From DATBSK01 sp964501785 (GTDB taxonomy: Bacteria; Actinomycetota; Acidimicrobiia; IMCC26256; PALSA-555), in contig CAZCUD010000001.1 of NCBI GenBank assembly GCA_964501785.1, forward strand, positions 62,001 to 126,000: a DNA stretch of 64,000 nucleotides. Direction: 5' to 3'. How positions within the stretch are numbered: the stretch's first letter is position 1; each line of letters starts with the position of its first letter. The notes below the pieces were generated by a model, which saw only the letters and a program-made list of their open reading frames with translations, had not been told where the DNA came from and searched no databases. Below are positions 7,998 to 16,919 of the stretch, piece by piece. The position numbers and the translations under genes were made by a program.

Positions 7998-9152
7998 GTG
8001 GATCTCTTCGAGTACCAGGGCAAGCAGCTCTTCGCGAAGTTCGACATCCCGGTGTCGCCGGGCGAGGCGGTGGAGACGGTCGACGCGGCCGTCGCCGCCG
8101 CGGATCGCATCGGCTACCCGGTCGTCGTCAAGGCGCAGGTGCAGGTCGGCGGCCGAGGCAAGGCGGGCGGGATCAAGCTCGCGGCGAACGCCGACGAGTG
8201 TCGTGAGCACGCGGGCAACATCCTCGGTCTCGACATCAAGGGCCACGTCGTGGCGCTGCTGTGGATCGAGAAGGCGAGCGACATCGACCAGGAGTACTAC
8301 GCGTCGTTCACGCTCGACCGCTCCGCGAAGCTGCACCTCGGCATGCTGTCGGCCGAAGGCGGCGTCGAGATCGAGCAGGTCGCGGAGGAGAACCCCGATG
8401 CGATCGCCAAGATCCACGTCGACCCCGTCGACGGGCTCACTGCCACGCAGTGCAAGGAGTGGGTCGCGGCCGCGGGCCTCGCGCCGGAGGCGACCGACGG
8501 GGCGGTCGACATCCTCACGAAGCTCTACCGCTGCTACGTGGAGGCCGACGCCGACCTCGTCGAGATCAACCCGCTGATCCTCACGCCCGACGGGCGGGTG
8601 CACGCACTCGACGCCAAGGTCAGCCTCGACGACAACTCGGTCTTCCGGCACCCCGAGTACGAGGAGTACGACGCCACGCAGGTGCGTGACAACCGGGAGC
8701 GGGCCGCCCACGACAAGGGGCTCCAGTACGTGGGGCTCGACGGCTACGTGGGCATCATCGCCAACGGTGCCGGGCTCGCCATGAGCACGGTCGACATCGT
8801 CAGCCAGGTGGGTGGGAAGCCCGCGAACTTCCTCGACATCGGCGGTGGTGCCAACGCCGACGTGATGTCGGGCGCGCTCGAGGTCATCAACAACGACCCG
8901 GACGTGAAGGCGATCTTCATCAACATCTTCGGTGGCATCACCAAGGGCGAGGAGGTGGCGAACGGCATCGTCACCGCACTCGAGCGGGTCGACATCGACG
9001 CTCCGATCGTCATCCGCCTCGACGGGACGAACGCCGACGAAGGTCGCTCCATCCTCGAGCCGCACCTCTCCGACAAGCTCCAGCTCCAACCCACGATGGT
9101 CGACGCGGCCAGACGCGTCGTCGAGATCGCGCAAGCGCGAGGAGGCAAGTAG
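7998..9152 (+). CDS. sucC: Succinyl-CoA synthetase, beta subunit
   Basis: 384 residues, standard length. The beta subunit carries the ATP-grasp nucleotide site and part of the succinate site of the TCA enzyme that makes ATP or GTP from succinyl-CoA. Seen: MDLFEYQGKQLFAKF, VVVKAQVQVGGRGKAGG (ATP-grasp lysines), VEINPLIL (metal Glu/Asn) and the ligase-domain loop INIFGGITKGEEVANGI. The GTG start has AAAAGGATC upstream. sucD follows after 2 nt, so the two are co-translated for the heterotetramer. Confidence 0.97.
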   Translation: MDLFEYQGKQLFAKFDIPVSPGEAVETVDAAVAAADRIGYPVVVKAQVQVGGRGKAGGIKLAANADECREHAGNILGLDIKGHVVALLWIEKASDIDQEYYASFTLDRSAKLHLGMLSAEGGVEIEQVAEENPDAIAKIHVDPVDGLTATQCKEWVAAAGLAPEATDGAVDILTKLYRCYVEADADLVEINPLILTPDGRVHALDAKVSLDDNSVFRHPEYEEYDATQVRDNRERAAHDKGLQYVGLDGYVGIIANGAGLAMSTVDIVSQVGGKPANFLDIGGGANADVMSGALEVINNDPDVKAIFINIFGGITKGEEVANGIVTALERVDIDAPIVIRLDGTNADEGRSILEPHLSDKLQLQPTMVDAARRVVEIAQARGGK

Positions 9153-9154
9153 TC

Positions 9155-10039
9155 ATGGCGATCTTCGTCGACGAGACGACCAAGGTCGTCTACCAGGGGC
9201 TCACCGGCTCCCAGGGCCGGTTCTACGGCCTGCTCAACCAGTCGTACGGCACCCAGGTCGTCGCGGGCACCAACCCGAAGAAGGCCGGCACCGACGTCGA
9301 GGGCATCCCCGTCTACGCGTCGGTGAAGGACGCGGTCGACGCGACCGGCGCCACCGCGTCGTGTGTCTTCATCCCCGCGCCGGGCGTGAAGGACGCGGTG
9401 ATCGAGGCGGCCGAGGGCGGCATCGAGTTCGTCGTCGTCATCACCGAGGGCGTGCCCGCGCACGACGAGGCGTGGTTCTACAACAAGCTGAAGCGAGACC
9501 ATCCGAACGTGCGCCTGCTCGGCCCCAACTGCCCCGGGATCATCAGCCCCGGACGCGCCAACATCGGCATCACCGCGGGCCACATCGCCAAGGAGGGCGG
9601 GCCGGTCGGCATCGTGAGCCGCTCGGGCACGCTCACCTACCAGGCGCTCTACGAGCTCAAGCAGAACGACATCGGCGTCACGACCTGCGTCGGGATCGGC
9701 GGCGACCCCGTGCCGGGCACGAGCTTCATCGACTGCCTCCAGGCCTTCGAGGCCGACCCCGAGACCAAGGCCGTGATGATGATCGGCGAGATCGGCGGCT
9801 CCGCCGAGGAAGAAGCCGCCGAGTACATCAAGGCGGAGATGACCAAGCCGGTCGTCGCCTACATCGCCGGGGTCACGGCGCCACCGGGGAAGAAGATGGG
9901 CCACGCCGGCGCGATCGTCTCGGGAGGGAAGGGCACGGCGTCGGCGAAGATGGACGCGCTCGAGGACGCGGGCGCACGCATCGGGCTCAACCCGACCGAG
10001 GCCGGCGAGATCATGGTCGGCGTCGTCGACAAGCTCTGA
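9155..10039 (+). CDS. sucD: Succinyl-CoA synthetase, alpha subunit
   Basis: 294 residues, standard length. It holds the CoA-binding Rossmann domain (TGSQGRFYGLLNQSYGT, LGPNCPGIISPG) and the catalytic His that is phosphorylated during turnover, seen as His250 in GHAGAIVSGGKGTA. The EIGGSAEEEAA loop is also intact. Two bases separate it from sucC. Together they close the TCA step from succinyl-CoA to succinate. Confidence 0.97.
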   Translation: MAIFVDETTKVVYQGLTGSQGRFYGLLNQSYGTQVVAGTNPKKAGTDVEGIPVYASVKDAVDATGATASCVFIPAPGVKDAVIEAAEGGIEFVVVITEGVPAHDEAWFYNKLKRDHPNVRLLGPNCPGIISPGRANIGITAGHIAKEGGPVGIVSRSGTLTYQALYELKQNDIGVTTCVGIGGDPVPGTSFIDCLQAFEADPETKAVMMIGEIGGSAEEEAAEYIKAEMTKPVVAYIAGVTAPPGKKMGHAGAIVSGGKGTASAKMDALEDAGARIGLNPTEAGEIMVGVVDKL

Positions 10040-10066
10040 GCGGGCTCCGGTCGCGAGACCACGACC

Positions 10067-10072
10067 TAGGCT
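10067..10072 (+). promoter_or_regulatory. -10 box TAGGCT (leaderless)
   Basis: TAGGCT ends 6 nt before GTG 10079. The same hexamer serves pspA at 20782-20787 on the other strand. Confidence 0.5.
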
Positions 10073-10078
10073 GAGCCC

Positions 10079-10459
10079 GTGAGCACCCCACCACCGGGCA
10101 CCGAGCCGCCCGCGGGCAGCGAGGCCCCGGCGACCACCGAGTCGCAGGCGCCACCCCCGCCGAGCGCGCCGCCACCGCCGCCGGGCAGCGCCTGGCAGAC
10201 GCCGCCGGCGCAGTACCAGCGCACCAACGGCATGGCGGTCGCCTCGCTCGTCCTCGGGGTGCTGTTCTGCTTCGGCGTCACCGCGATCCTCGCCGTGATC
10301 TTCGGCAACATCGCGCTCGGCAAGATCGCCGACTCCGGCGGTGCCGAGAAGGGTCGGGGCCTCGCGATCGCGGGCGTCGTGCTCGGCTGGGTCGGGATCG
10401 CGCTGATCATCGCGGCGCCGGGTCTCGCCTTCCTCGGCTACGGCATCAGCAACGTCTGA
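10079..10459 (+). CDS. DUF4190-type small membrane protein
   Basis: 126 residues from GTG. The first 50 are Pro/Ala-rich and cytoplasmic-looking; then two hydrophobic helices (MAVASLVLGVLFCFGVTAILAVIF and GLAIAGVVLGWVGIALIIA) are joined by the short GNIALGKIADSGG loop. This loop-and-helix pattern is that of DUF4190 proteins, common in actinobacteria and often next to septation or signalling genes; their role is not established. Transcribed from its own TAGGCT box, it ends just before a strong hairpin. Confidence 0.75.
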   Translation: MSTPPPGTEPPAGSEAPATTESQAPPPPSAPPPPPGSAWQTPPAQYQRTNGMAVASLVLGVLFCFGVTAILAVIFGNIALGKIADSGGAEKGRGLAIAGVVLGWVGIALIIAAPGLAFLGYGISNV

Positions 10460-10487
10460 GCCGCGGCGCCCTCCGGTGCCCGGACGC

Positions 10488-10519
10488 GACACGACCCCCG
10501 CCGGAGCGGGGGCCGTGTC
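10488..10519. terminator. GC-rich hairpin between convergent genes
   Basis: GACACGACCCCCGC pairs with GCGGGGGCCGTGTC, 13 of 14 bp, around a CGGA loop. It sits between genes ending at 10459 (+) and 10538 (-), so it can terminate both. No T-run follows. Confidence 0.65.
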
Positions 10520-10537
10520 GACGAGAGGTCGCTCGGG

Positions 10538-10957
10538 TCAGGCCGAGGGCGGCGTCGCCCCCGCACGCTCCTTGGTCAGCAGGATCGCCCCGACGAGCAG
10601 GCCGATGCTGGCGATGAGGCTCAGCCAGAAGCCCACGGCGCGGTCACCGAGGTCGACGATCAGGAAGCCGACCGCGATGAGCACGGTGAAGAACGCCAGG
10701 ACGAGGTGGATCTGTGGCCATGTGAAGCCGCCCACTCGGTCGGGCAGCGTCACGTTGGCGAACTTCGTCAGCGCGACCTGCGCCGCCATGATCACGCCGA
10801 TGATCGCGATGTAGGTCGCGAGCGGGAACAGGCTGCTGCTCCACGCGCTGAAGCCCGAGTCGAACGGGCCCTCGTAGAAGTCGAAGAAGGAGAAGATCAA
10901 CGCCACGGCACCCGACGCCATGATGACGATCTCTCCCGGTGTGGGTTGCTTGTCCAC
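10538..10957 (-). CDS. Four-helix membrane protein, paralogue of 11002-11460
   Basis: 139 residues from a GTG with GGAGG 6 nt upstream (rightward extension of the frame reads through the neighbour's end). Four hydrophobic helices are evident: IVIMASGAVALIFSFFDFYE, LATYIAIIGVIMAAQVAL, IHLVLAFFTVLIAVGFLIV and FWLSLIASIGLLVGAILL. It shares layout and the ending GLLVGAIL plus charged tail with the next gene upstream, so the pair is a tandem duplication. No catalytic residues are apparent. Function unknown. Confidence 0.7.
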   Translation of the reverse strand: MDKQPTPGEIVIMASGAVALIFSFFDFYEGPFDSGFSAWSSSLFPLATYIAIIGVIMAAQVALTKFANVTLPDRVGGFTWPQIHLVLAFFTVLIAVGFLIVDLGDRAVGFWLSLIASIGLLVGAILLTKERAGATPPSA

Positions 10958-11001
10958 GGAAACCTCCGTCTTGAGAAGCGAGTCTCGGGATGGTTGGGTT
11001 G

Positions 11002-11460
11002 CTAGGCAGCGGGCGGCGGCGGTGCAGTCGAGGGCGCCTCTCTGCGCTTCAGGATCGCTCCCACCAGCAGCCCGACCGAGGCGGCGAGTCCGATCCACGC
11101 AGAGAACTTCCGACTCGTGCCGACGACATCATCCGCGACGCCAACGAACTCGTAGCTGGCGAAGAGGACCGTCAGCAGGATCGCCGCGAACGACAGGACC
11201 GCGATGACCAGATAGATGATCGGGTTCCGCAGCGCAGGTGGGAGCTCGACGCCGAACATGGGCAGCACAGCGAGCAGTACCAAGACGACGGCAAGAAGCA
11301 CGCCGATCGTTCCGAGTGTGAAGCCCCAGGCGCTGTCCGACTGGTCGACCTCGACGCCTCCGATCGTCGGACGGAACCACGTGAAGAACGAGAAGACGAA
11401 CAGAACGATCCCACTGACGGCGATCACGCGATCGCCCATCGTGAGCTTGTTGAGATCCAT
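11002..11460 (-). CDS. Four-helix membrane protein, tandem paralogue
   Basis: 152 residues from an ATG preceded by GGAGGAGC. Helices: VIAVSGIVLFVFSFFTWF, LGTIGVLLAVVLVLLAVL, IIYLVIAVLSFAAILLTVLF and FSAWIGLAASVGLLVGAIL. The first helix ends in FSFFTWF as its partner ends in FSFFDFY, and both place an extracytoplasmic loop after it. It is transcribed leftward, divergently from purN, and followed after 44 nt by its paralogue. Probably a membrane heteromer; role unknown. Confidence 0.7.
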   Translation of the reverse strand: MDLNKLTMGDRVIAVSGIVLFVFSFFTWFRPTIGGVEVDQSDSAWGFTLGTIGVLLAVVLVLLAVLPMFGVELPPALRNPIIYLVIAVLSFAAILLTVLFASYEFVGVADDVVGTSRKFSAWIGLAASVGLLVGAILKRREAPSTAPPPPAA

Positions 11461-11593
11461 TGGGCTCCTCCGAACGACTTCGTCGGGGCGCCGTCCGAGC
11501 GCCCGGGGCAGCCCACCACGGATCGCAGGGGGTTGCAAGCATCGGACGCCGGCCCGAACCGAGGCGGGGCTCGGGAACCCGCGCGTCGCGCTG

Positions 11594-11599
11594 TAACTT
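11594..11599 (+). promoter_or_regulatory. -10 box TAACTT of purN (leaderless)
   Basis: TAACTT ends 6 nt before GTG 11606, with no Shine-Dalgarno sequence. Confidence 0.5.
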
Positions 11600-11605
11600 C
11601 GAGTC

Positions 11606-12169
11606 GTGAGGCGACTCGGCGTGCTCGCGAGCGGCAGCGGCACCATCCTCCAGTCCTTCCTCGAGGAGGGGCTGCCGGTCTCGGTCGTCGTCGTCGACCG
11701 ACCCTGCGGTGCGATCGACCGGGCCGAGGGCGCGGGGGTGCCGGTCGAGCTCGTCGAACGCACCTCGTTCGGTGCCGACTTCGACCGTGATGCGTACACG
11801 CATCGCGTCGTCGACGCGCTCAAGCGGCACGAGATCGACCTCGTGGCGATGGCCGGGTTCGGCACGATCCTGTCGCAGGAGATGCACGACGCGTTCCCAC
11901 AGCGGGTCGTCAACACCCATCCGGCGCTGCTCCCGTCGTTCAAGGGCTGGCACGCGGTGCGCGACTCGCTGGCCGCGGGCGTGAAGGTCACCGGGTGCAC
12001 GGTGCACCTCGCGACGGTGGAGGTCGACGAGGGGCCGATCCTCGCCCAGGAGGCGGTGCCGGTGCTCGCCGACGACACCGAGGAGTCGCTGCACGAGCGC
12101 ATCAAGGAGGTCGAGCGCAGGATCTATCCGCAGGTCCTGCGCGGGCTGCTCGAGGAGGCGAAGGCGTGA
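11606..12169 (+). CDS. purN: Phosphoribosylglycinamide formyltransferase
   Basis: 187 residues. It transfers a formyl group from 10-formyl-THF to GAR, step three of purine synthesis. The N-terminal LASGSGTILQSF loop binds the phosphate of GAR; catalytic residues appear in VNTHPALLPSFKG (Asn, His) and in TVHLATVEVDEGPILAQ (Asp). It is slightly shorter than E. coli PurN (212). purH begins on the overlapping GTGA, so the two are translationally coupled. The folD gene nearby supplies the folate cofactor. Confidence 0.95.
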   Translation: MRRLGVLASGSGTILQSFLEEGLPVSVVVVDRPCGAIDRAEGAGVPVELVERTSFGADFDRDAYTHRVVDALKRHEIDLVAMAGFGTILSQEMHDAFPQRVVNTHPALLPSFKGWHAVRDSLAAGVKVTGCTVHLATVEVDEGPILAQEAVPVLADDTEESLHERIKEVERRIYPQVLRGLLEEAKA

Positions 12170-13689
12170 GCGCCAAGCGGGCGTTGCTGTCGGTGTACGA
12201 CAAGGCCGGGCTCGTCGACTTCGCTCGGGGTCTGCACGATCTCGGCTTCGAGCTCGTGTCGTCGGGTGGCACCGCGACCGCGATCGCCGACGCCGGGCTG
12301 CCGGTGACGTCGGTCGCCGAGGTGACCGGGTCGCCAGAGATGCTCGAGCACCGGGTGGTGACCCTGCACCCGAAGGTGCACGGGGGGATCCTGGCCGACC
12401 GCGGCAAGGAGTCGCATCGGGCCGACCTCGAGACGCACGGCATCGCTCCGTTCGACCTCGTGGTGTCCAACCTCTATCCCTTCGAAGCGCAGCCCGACGT
12501 GGAGACCATCGACATCGGCGGACCGGCGATGACCCGGGCCGCGGCCAAGAACCACGCGTGGGTCGGCATCGTGACCTCGCCCGACCAGTACGACGACGTG
12601 CTCTCGGAGCTGCGGGCCAACGACGGGTCGTTGACCGACGAGACGCGCCGTCGGCTCGCGCTCGAGGCGTTCGCGCGCACCGCCGCGTACGACGCCGCGA
12701 TCGTCGCCTGGCTCCAGGAGGGGGAGGCGCTGCCGCAGCACGTGGTCGTGTCGCTCGATCGCACCGACGAGGAGCTCCGCTACGGCGAGAACCCACACCA
12801 GCGCGCGGCTCGGTATCGCCGCACCGGCACGACGAGCTGGTTCGACGGCATCGAGCAGCACAGCGGGCTCGCGTTGAGCTACCTGAACCTCTACGACGCT
12901 GATGCCGCGTGGCGCCTGGCGTTCGACCTCGTGCTCGACGGTGCCGATCGACCCGCGTGCGCGATCATCAAGCACGCGAACCCCTGTGGTGTCGCGATCT
13001 CCGACGACCTCGCGACCGCGTACCAGCGTGCGCTGGAGTGCGACGAGCGGTCGGCGTTCGGTGGGATCGTCGCGGTGAACCGCGCGCTCGACGCGGCGAC
13101 CGTCGAGCGCATGGTCGAGGGCCCGCAGGCCGACGTGGTCATCGCTCCGTCGTACGACGCGGGCGCGATCGACGCCCTGATCGGCAAGCGCAAGAACACG
13201 CGCCTGCTCGAGGCGCCGCCGCCCGAGCCGCTGGGGCTCGACTTCCGGCAGATCTCGGGCGGCTTCCTGATCCAGGATCCGCACCACTTCGCGGCGGCCC
13301 GAGGCGATTGGAAGGTCGTCACGAAGCGCGCCCCGACCGACGCCGAGTGGCTCGACGCCGAGCTGGCATGGCGCGTCTGCGGCCACGTGAAGTCCAACGC
13401 GATCGTGCTCGTCAAGGACGGCCAGGCGGTCGGCATCGGCGCCGGCCAGCAGAACCGTGTCGAGTCGGGCGAGATCGCGGCGAAGAAGGCTGCCGGTCGC
13501 GCCCAGGGCGGAGCGTGCGCGAGCGACGCCTTCTACCCGTTCCCCGACGGCGTCGAGGCGGCGGCGGCGGCCGGCGTCGCGGTGATCGTGCAGCCGGGCG
13601 GGGCCATGCGGGACGAGGAGAACGTCCGACGGGCCGACGAGCTCGGCGTCGCCATGGTCTTCACCGGCGAACGCCACTTCCTGCACTGA
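12166..13689 (+). CDS. purH: Bifunctional AICAR formyltransferase / IMP cyclohydrolase
   Basis: 507 residues, standard for PurH, which carries out the last two steps to IMP. The N-terminal 190 residues form the MGS-like cyclohydrolase (SVYDKAGLVDFA, SSGGTATAI, TLHPKVHGGILADR). The C-terminal transformylase carries the catalytic Lys-His in IKHANPCGVA and the SDAFYPFPDGVEAA loop. GTG 12166 was chosen because it overlaps the purN stop by 4 nt and because homologues start near KRALLSVYDK; the frame is open upstream only as a shadow of purN. Confidence 0.97.
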   Translation: MSAKRALLSVYDKAGLVDFARGLHDLGFELVSSGGTATAIADAGLPVTSVAEVTGSPEMLEHRVVTLHPKVHGGILADRGKESHRADLETHGIAPFDLVVSNLYPFEAQPDVETIDIGGPAMTRAAAKNHAWVGIVTSPDQYDDVLSELRANDGSLTDETRRRLALEAFARTAAYDAAIVAWLQEGEALPQHVVVSLDRTDEELRYGENPHQRAARYRRTGTTSWFDGIEQHSGLALSYLNLYDADAAWRLAFDLVLDGADRPACAIIKHANPCGVAISDDLATAYQRALECDERSAFGGIVAVNRALDAATVERMVEGPQADVVIAPSYDAGAIDALIGKRKNTRLLEAPPPEPLGLDFRQISGGFLIQDPHHFAAARGDWKVVTKRAPTDAEWLDAELAWRVCGHVKSNAIVLVKDGQAVGIGAGQQNRVESGEIAAKKAAGRAQGGACASDAFYPFPDGVEAAAAAGVAVIVQPGGAMRDEENVRRADELGVAMVFTGERHFLH

Positions 13690-13717
13690 GCCGCTTCGGA
13701 TGCTGAGATGCTCTGGA

Positions 13718-13756
13718 TGCGTAGCTCACCTTCGTATGGTGGGTCGAGCGACGCAT
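13718..13756. repeat. Palindromic repeat, family A, copy 2a
   Basis: TGCGTAGCTCACCTTCG begins this imperfect hairpin, which closes with GTCGAGCGACGCA. Its left arm pairs better (15 of 16) with the right arm of the neighbouring copy at 13775-13812, so the two may form one larger cruciform or be products of recombination. Confidence 0.7.
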
Positions 13757-13774
13757 GTCTGGAGCCGCAACACG

Positions 13775-13812
13775 TGCGTAGATGAACCCTCGTGGCGAAG
13801 GTGAGCAACGCA
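13775..13812. repeat. Palindromic repeat, family A, copy 2b
   Basis: TGCGTAGATGAACCCTCG pairs imperfectly with CGAAGGTGAGCAACGCA. The folD ATG lies 4 nt beyond the repeat, and the only purine-rich tract that could act as its ribosome-binding site (GAAGGTGAG, 13797-13805) is inside the repeat. Confidence 0.7.
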
Positions 13813-13816
13813 ACCC

Positions 13817-14677
13817 ATGAGTGCTGAGCTGCTGGACGGGAATGCGTTCCTCGAGCTGACGATCGGTCGGCTGCGAGAGCGGGTCGCGGCGCTGGTCGAG
13901 CGGGGGATCACCCCGGGGCTCGGGACGATCCTGGTCGGCGACGATCCCAACAGCGCGGCGTACGTGCGAGGCAAGCACGAGGCGTGCGCCGAGGCCGGCA
14001 TCGCGTCCCACCACCGCGAGCTCCCGGCCACCGCGTCGCAGACGCATCTGAACGCCGAGATCCAGCAGTTCAACGACGACCCGTCGGTCGACGGGTTCAT
14101 CGTGCAGCTGCCCCTGCCCGACCAGCTCGACGAGGAGGCCGCGCTGCTCGCGGTCGATCCCGAGAAGGACGTGGACGGGTTGCACCCGGTCAACCTGGGT
14201 CGCCTGGTCATCGGCGTCGACGCGCCGCGCCCGTGCACGCCGCGTGGCATCCAGGCGCTGCTCGCGCACCACGGCGTGCCGATCGAGGGCAAGCACGTCG
14301 TGATCGTCGGCCGGGGGCTCACCATCGGGCGTCCGCTCGCGCTCCTGCTCGCGCTGAAGGAGCCGAACGCGAACGCCGCGGTCACCGTCGTGCACACGGG
14401 CGCCGGCGACCTGAGCGCGTACACGAAGCAGGCCGACGTGCTCGTGGCGGCGGCCGGGCGGCCTTCGATCATCACGCCCGACATGGTGAAGCCCGGTGCG
14501 GCCGTCGTCAGCGCCGGCATCACGATGGACGGGCGGCGCCTCGTGCCCGACGTCGACGAGGCGGTGGGCGACGTCGCCGGCTGGATCACCCCTCGCCTCG
14601 GCGGTGTGGGCCCCACCACCATCGCCATGCTCCTCACCAACACCGTCGAGGCGGCCGAAAGGCGCGCCGCGGGCTGA
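13817..14677 (+). CDS. folD: Methylene-THF dehydrogenase / cyclohydrolase
   Basis: 286 residues, standard length. FolD interconverts 5,10-methylene- and 10-formyl-THF using NADP. Seen: AAYVRGKHEAC (catalytic Tyr and Lys), DGFIVQLPLPDQ, DVDGLHPVN, the nucleotide-binding VIVGRGLTIGRP (Gly where many bacteria have Ser, as is common in actinobacteria), and LGGVGPTTIAML. It supplies the formyl donor for PurN and PurH just upstream. Its leader is made of family-A palindromes, which may influence expression. Confidence 0.96.
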   Translation: MSAELLDGNAFLELTIGRLRERVAALVERGITPGLGTILVGDDPNSAAYVRGKHEACAEAGIASHHRELPATASQTHLNAEIQQFNDDPSVDGFIVQLPLPDQLDEEAALLAVDPEKDVDGLHPVNLGRLVIGVDAPRPCTPRGIQALLAHHGVPIEGKHVVIVGRGLTIGRPLALLLALKEPNANAAVTVVHTGAGDLSAYTKQADVLVAAAGRPSIITPDMVKPGAAVVSAGITMDGRRLVPDVDEAVGDVAGWITPRLGGVGPTTIAMLLTNTVEAAERRAAG

Positions 14678-14696
14678 GCGACTAGAAGAGGGACCC

Positions 14697-14915
14697 GTGA
14701 CGCCGGAGCCCTCGCCGCCGATCGCCTCCGGGGCCTGCCCTCTCTGTGCCACCGCCACGATCCCGACCGACGAGCGCTGCCCGGCCTGCGGGTTCGCCCT
14801 CGCCGGGGTCGACGGCCGGCCCGGCCCGATCTCGCGCACCGCCCTGTGGTGGAGCATCGCGGGGTTCGCCGCCGTCTACCTCGCCACCCTCCTGATCGTC
14901 GTCGCGACCCGCTGA
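14697..14915 (+). CDS. Small zinc-ribbon membrane protein
   Basis: 72 residues from GTG with AAGAGGG upstream. Two CxxC pairs (CPLCATA and CPACGFA) form a zinc ribbon, followed by one transmembrane helix (WSIAGFAAVYLATLLIVVA) at the C-terminus. This is a common architecture of short actinobacterial membrane proteins of unknown role. It starts 20 nt after folD and is probably co-transcribed. Confidence 0.72.
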   Translation: MTPEPSPPIASGACPLCATATIPTDERCPACGFALAGVDGRPGPISRTALWWSIAGFAAVYLATLLIVVATR

Positions 14916-14966
14916 CGGCGCTCGCCCGCCGCCCCGTCCGGCTCGGGGCGACCTGCGGAACCCCGA

Positions 14967-14972
14967 TACCCT
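14967..14972 (+). promoter_or_regulatory. -10 box TACCCT of icd (leadered)
   Basis: TACCCT lies 40 nt before the icd ATG, which has its own GAGGAGAG ribosome-binding site at about 14996-15003. This is a contrast to the many leaderless genes nearby. Confidence 0.45.
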
Positions 14973-15011
14973 GCGATCGAAGAAGCACAGCAGCAGAGGA
15001 GAGCGCGCGCG

Positions 15012-16205
<1,194 letters not shown>

Positions 16206-16239
16206 CAGCGAACGCGCTCGCGGAGGAGGACACCGCCCC

Positions 16240-16917
16240 ATGCCCGAAGCGGTGCACCTCGAGCCGCCCCACGAGCTGACGGAGGGCTCGCACGGCCCCT
16301 CCGACGGGTCGTCGCACCGCCTGGAGCTGGTCGCGACGTTGCTGTTGGCCATCTCCACGGTCGGCATCGCGTGGAGCGGGTACCAGGCCGCGCGCTGGTC
16401 GGGTTTCGAGAGCGAGCTGTACGCGTCCGCGACGCACTCCCGCGCGCTCGCCAACCGAGCCGAGGAGCGCGCCGGGCAGGGAGAGCTCCAGGACCTGCTC
16501 AACTTCAACCGCTGGCTCGAGGTGACCGCCGAGGGTCGGGACGACCTCGCCGATCTCGTCAACCGCGGGTTCCGGGCTCAGTTCCGTCCTGCGTTCGACG
16601 CCTGGCTCGCCCAGGACCCGCTCGTCAACCAGGACGCGATCTCGAGTCCGCTCCAGATGCCCCAGTACCAGCTGCCCGGCTACGTCCGCGCCGAGCGACT
16701 CGACACCATCGCCGACGTGCAGTTCGAGCGAGCGAAGGCAGCGACCGACAACACCGACGACTACGTGCTGCTCACGGTGTTCCTCGCCGTGGTGCTGTTC
16801 TTCGCCGGCATCTCGCTCCGGTTCACGTGGCAGAAGCTGCGCGTCGTCGTGCTGACGATGGCCGCACTGTTCCTCGTGTACGCGGTCGTTCGGTTGATCG
16901 ACCTGCCGGTGCACTGA
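16240..16917 (+). CDS. Membrane protein, DUF4337-like
   Basis: 225 residues from ATG. One N-terminal helix (LVATLLLAISTVGIAWSGYQAA), an extracytoplasmic domain of about 120 residues, then two C-terminal helices (VLLTVFLAVVLFFAGISLRF and VVVLTMAALFLVYAVVRLI). The region FRPAFDAWLAQDPLVN closely matches FRPAVDAWLATDPFVD in the gene at 41688-42407, with the same topology, so these are paralogues. The layout resembles DUF4337 proteins. No function is known. Confidence 0.72.
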   Translation: MPEAVHLEPPHELTEGSHGPSDGSSHRLELVATLLLAISTVGIAWSGYQAARWSGFESELYASATHSRALANRAEERAGQGELQDLLNFNRWLEVTAEGRDDLADLVNRGFRAQFRPAFDAWLAQDPLVNQDAISSPLQMPQYQLPGYVRAERLDTIADVQFERAKAATDNTDDYVLLTVFLAVVLFFAGISLRFTWQKLRVVVLTMAALFLVYAVVRLIDLPVH

Positions 16918-16919
16918 CC

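Noticed and set aside
8744..10492. A 582-codon minus-strand frame opposite sucC-sucD
   Set aside because: Shadow frame; the plus-strand products are unmistakable enzymes with intact motifs.
14281..14340. Possible loss of the FolD Ser in the nucleotide loop (GRGLTIGRP)
   Set aside because: Gly at this position is common in actinobacterial FolD and does not suggest inactivity.
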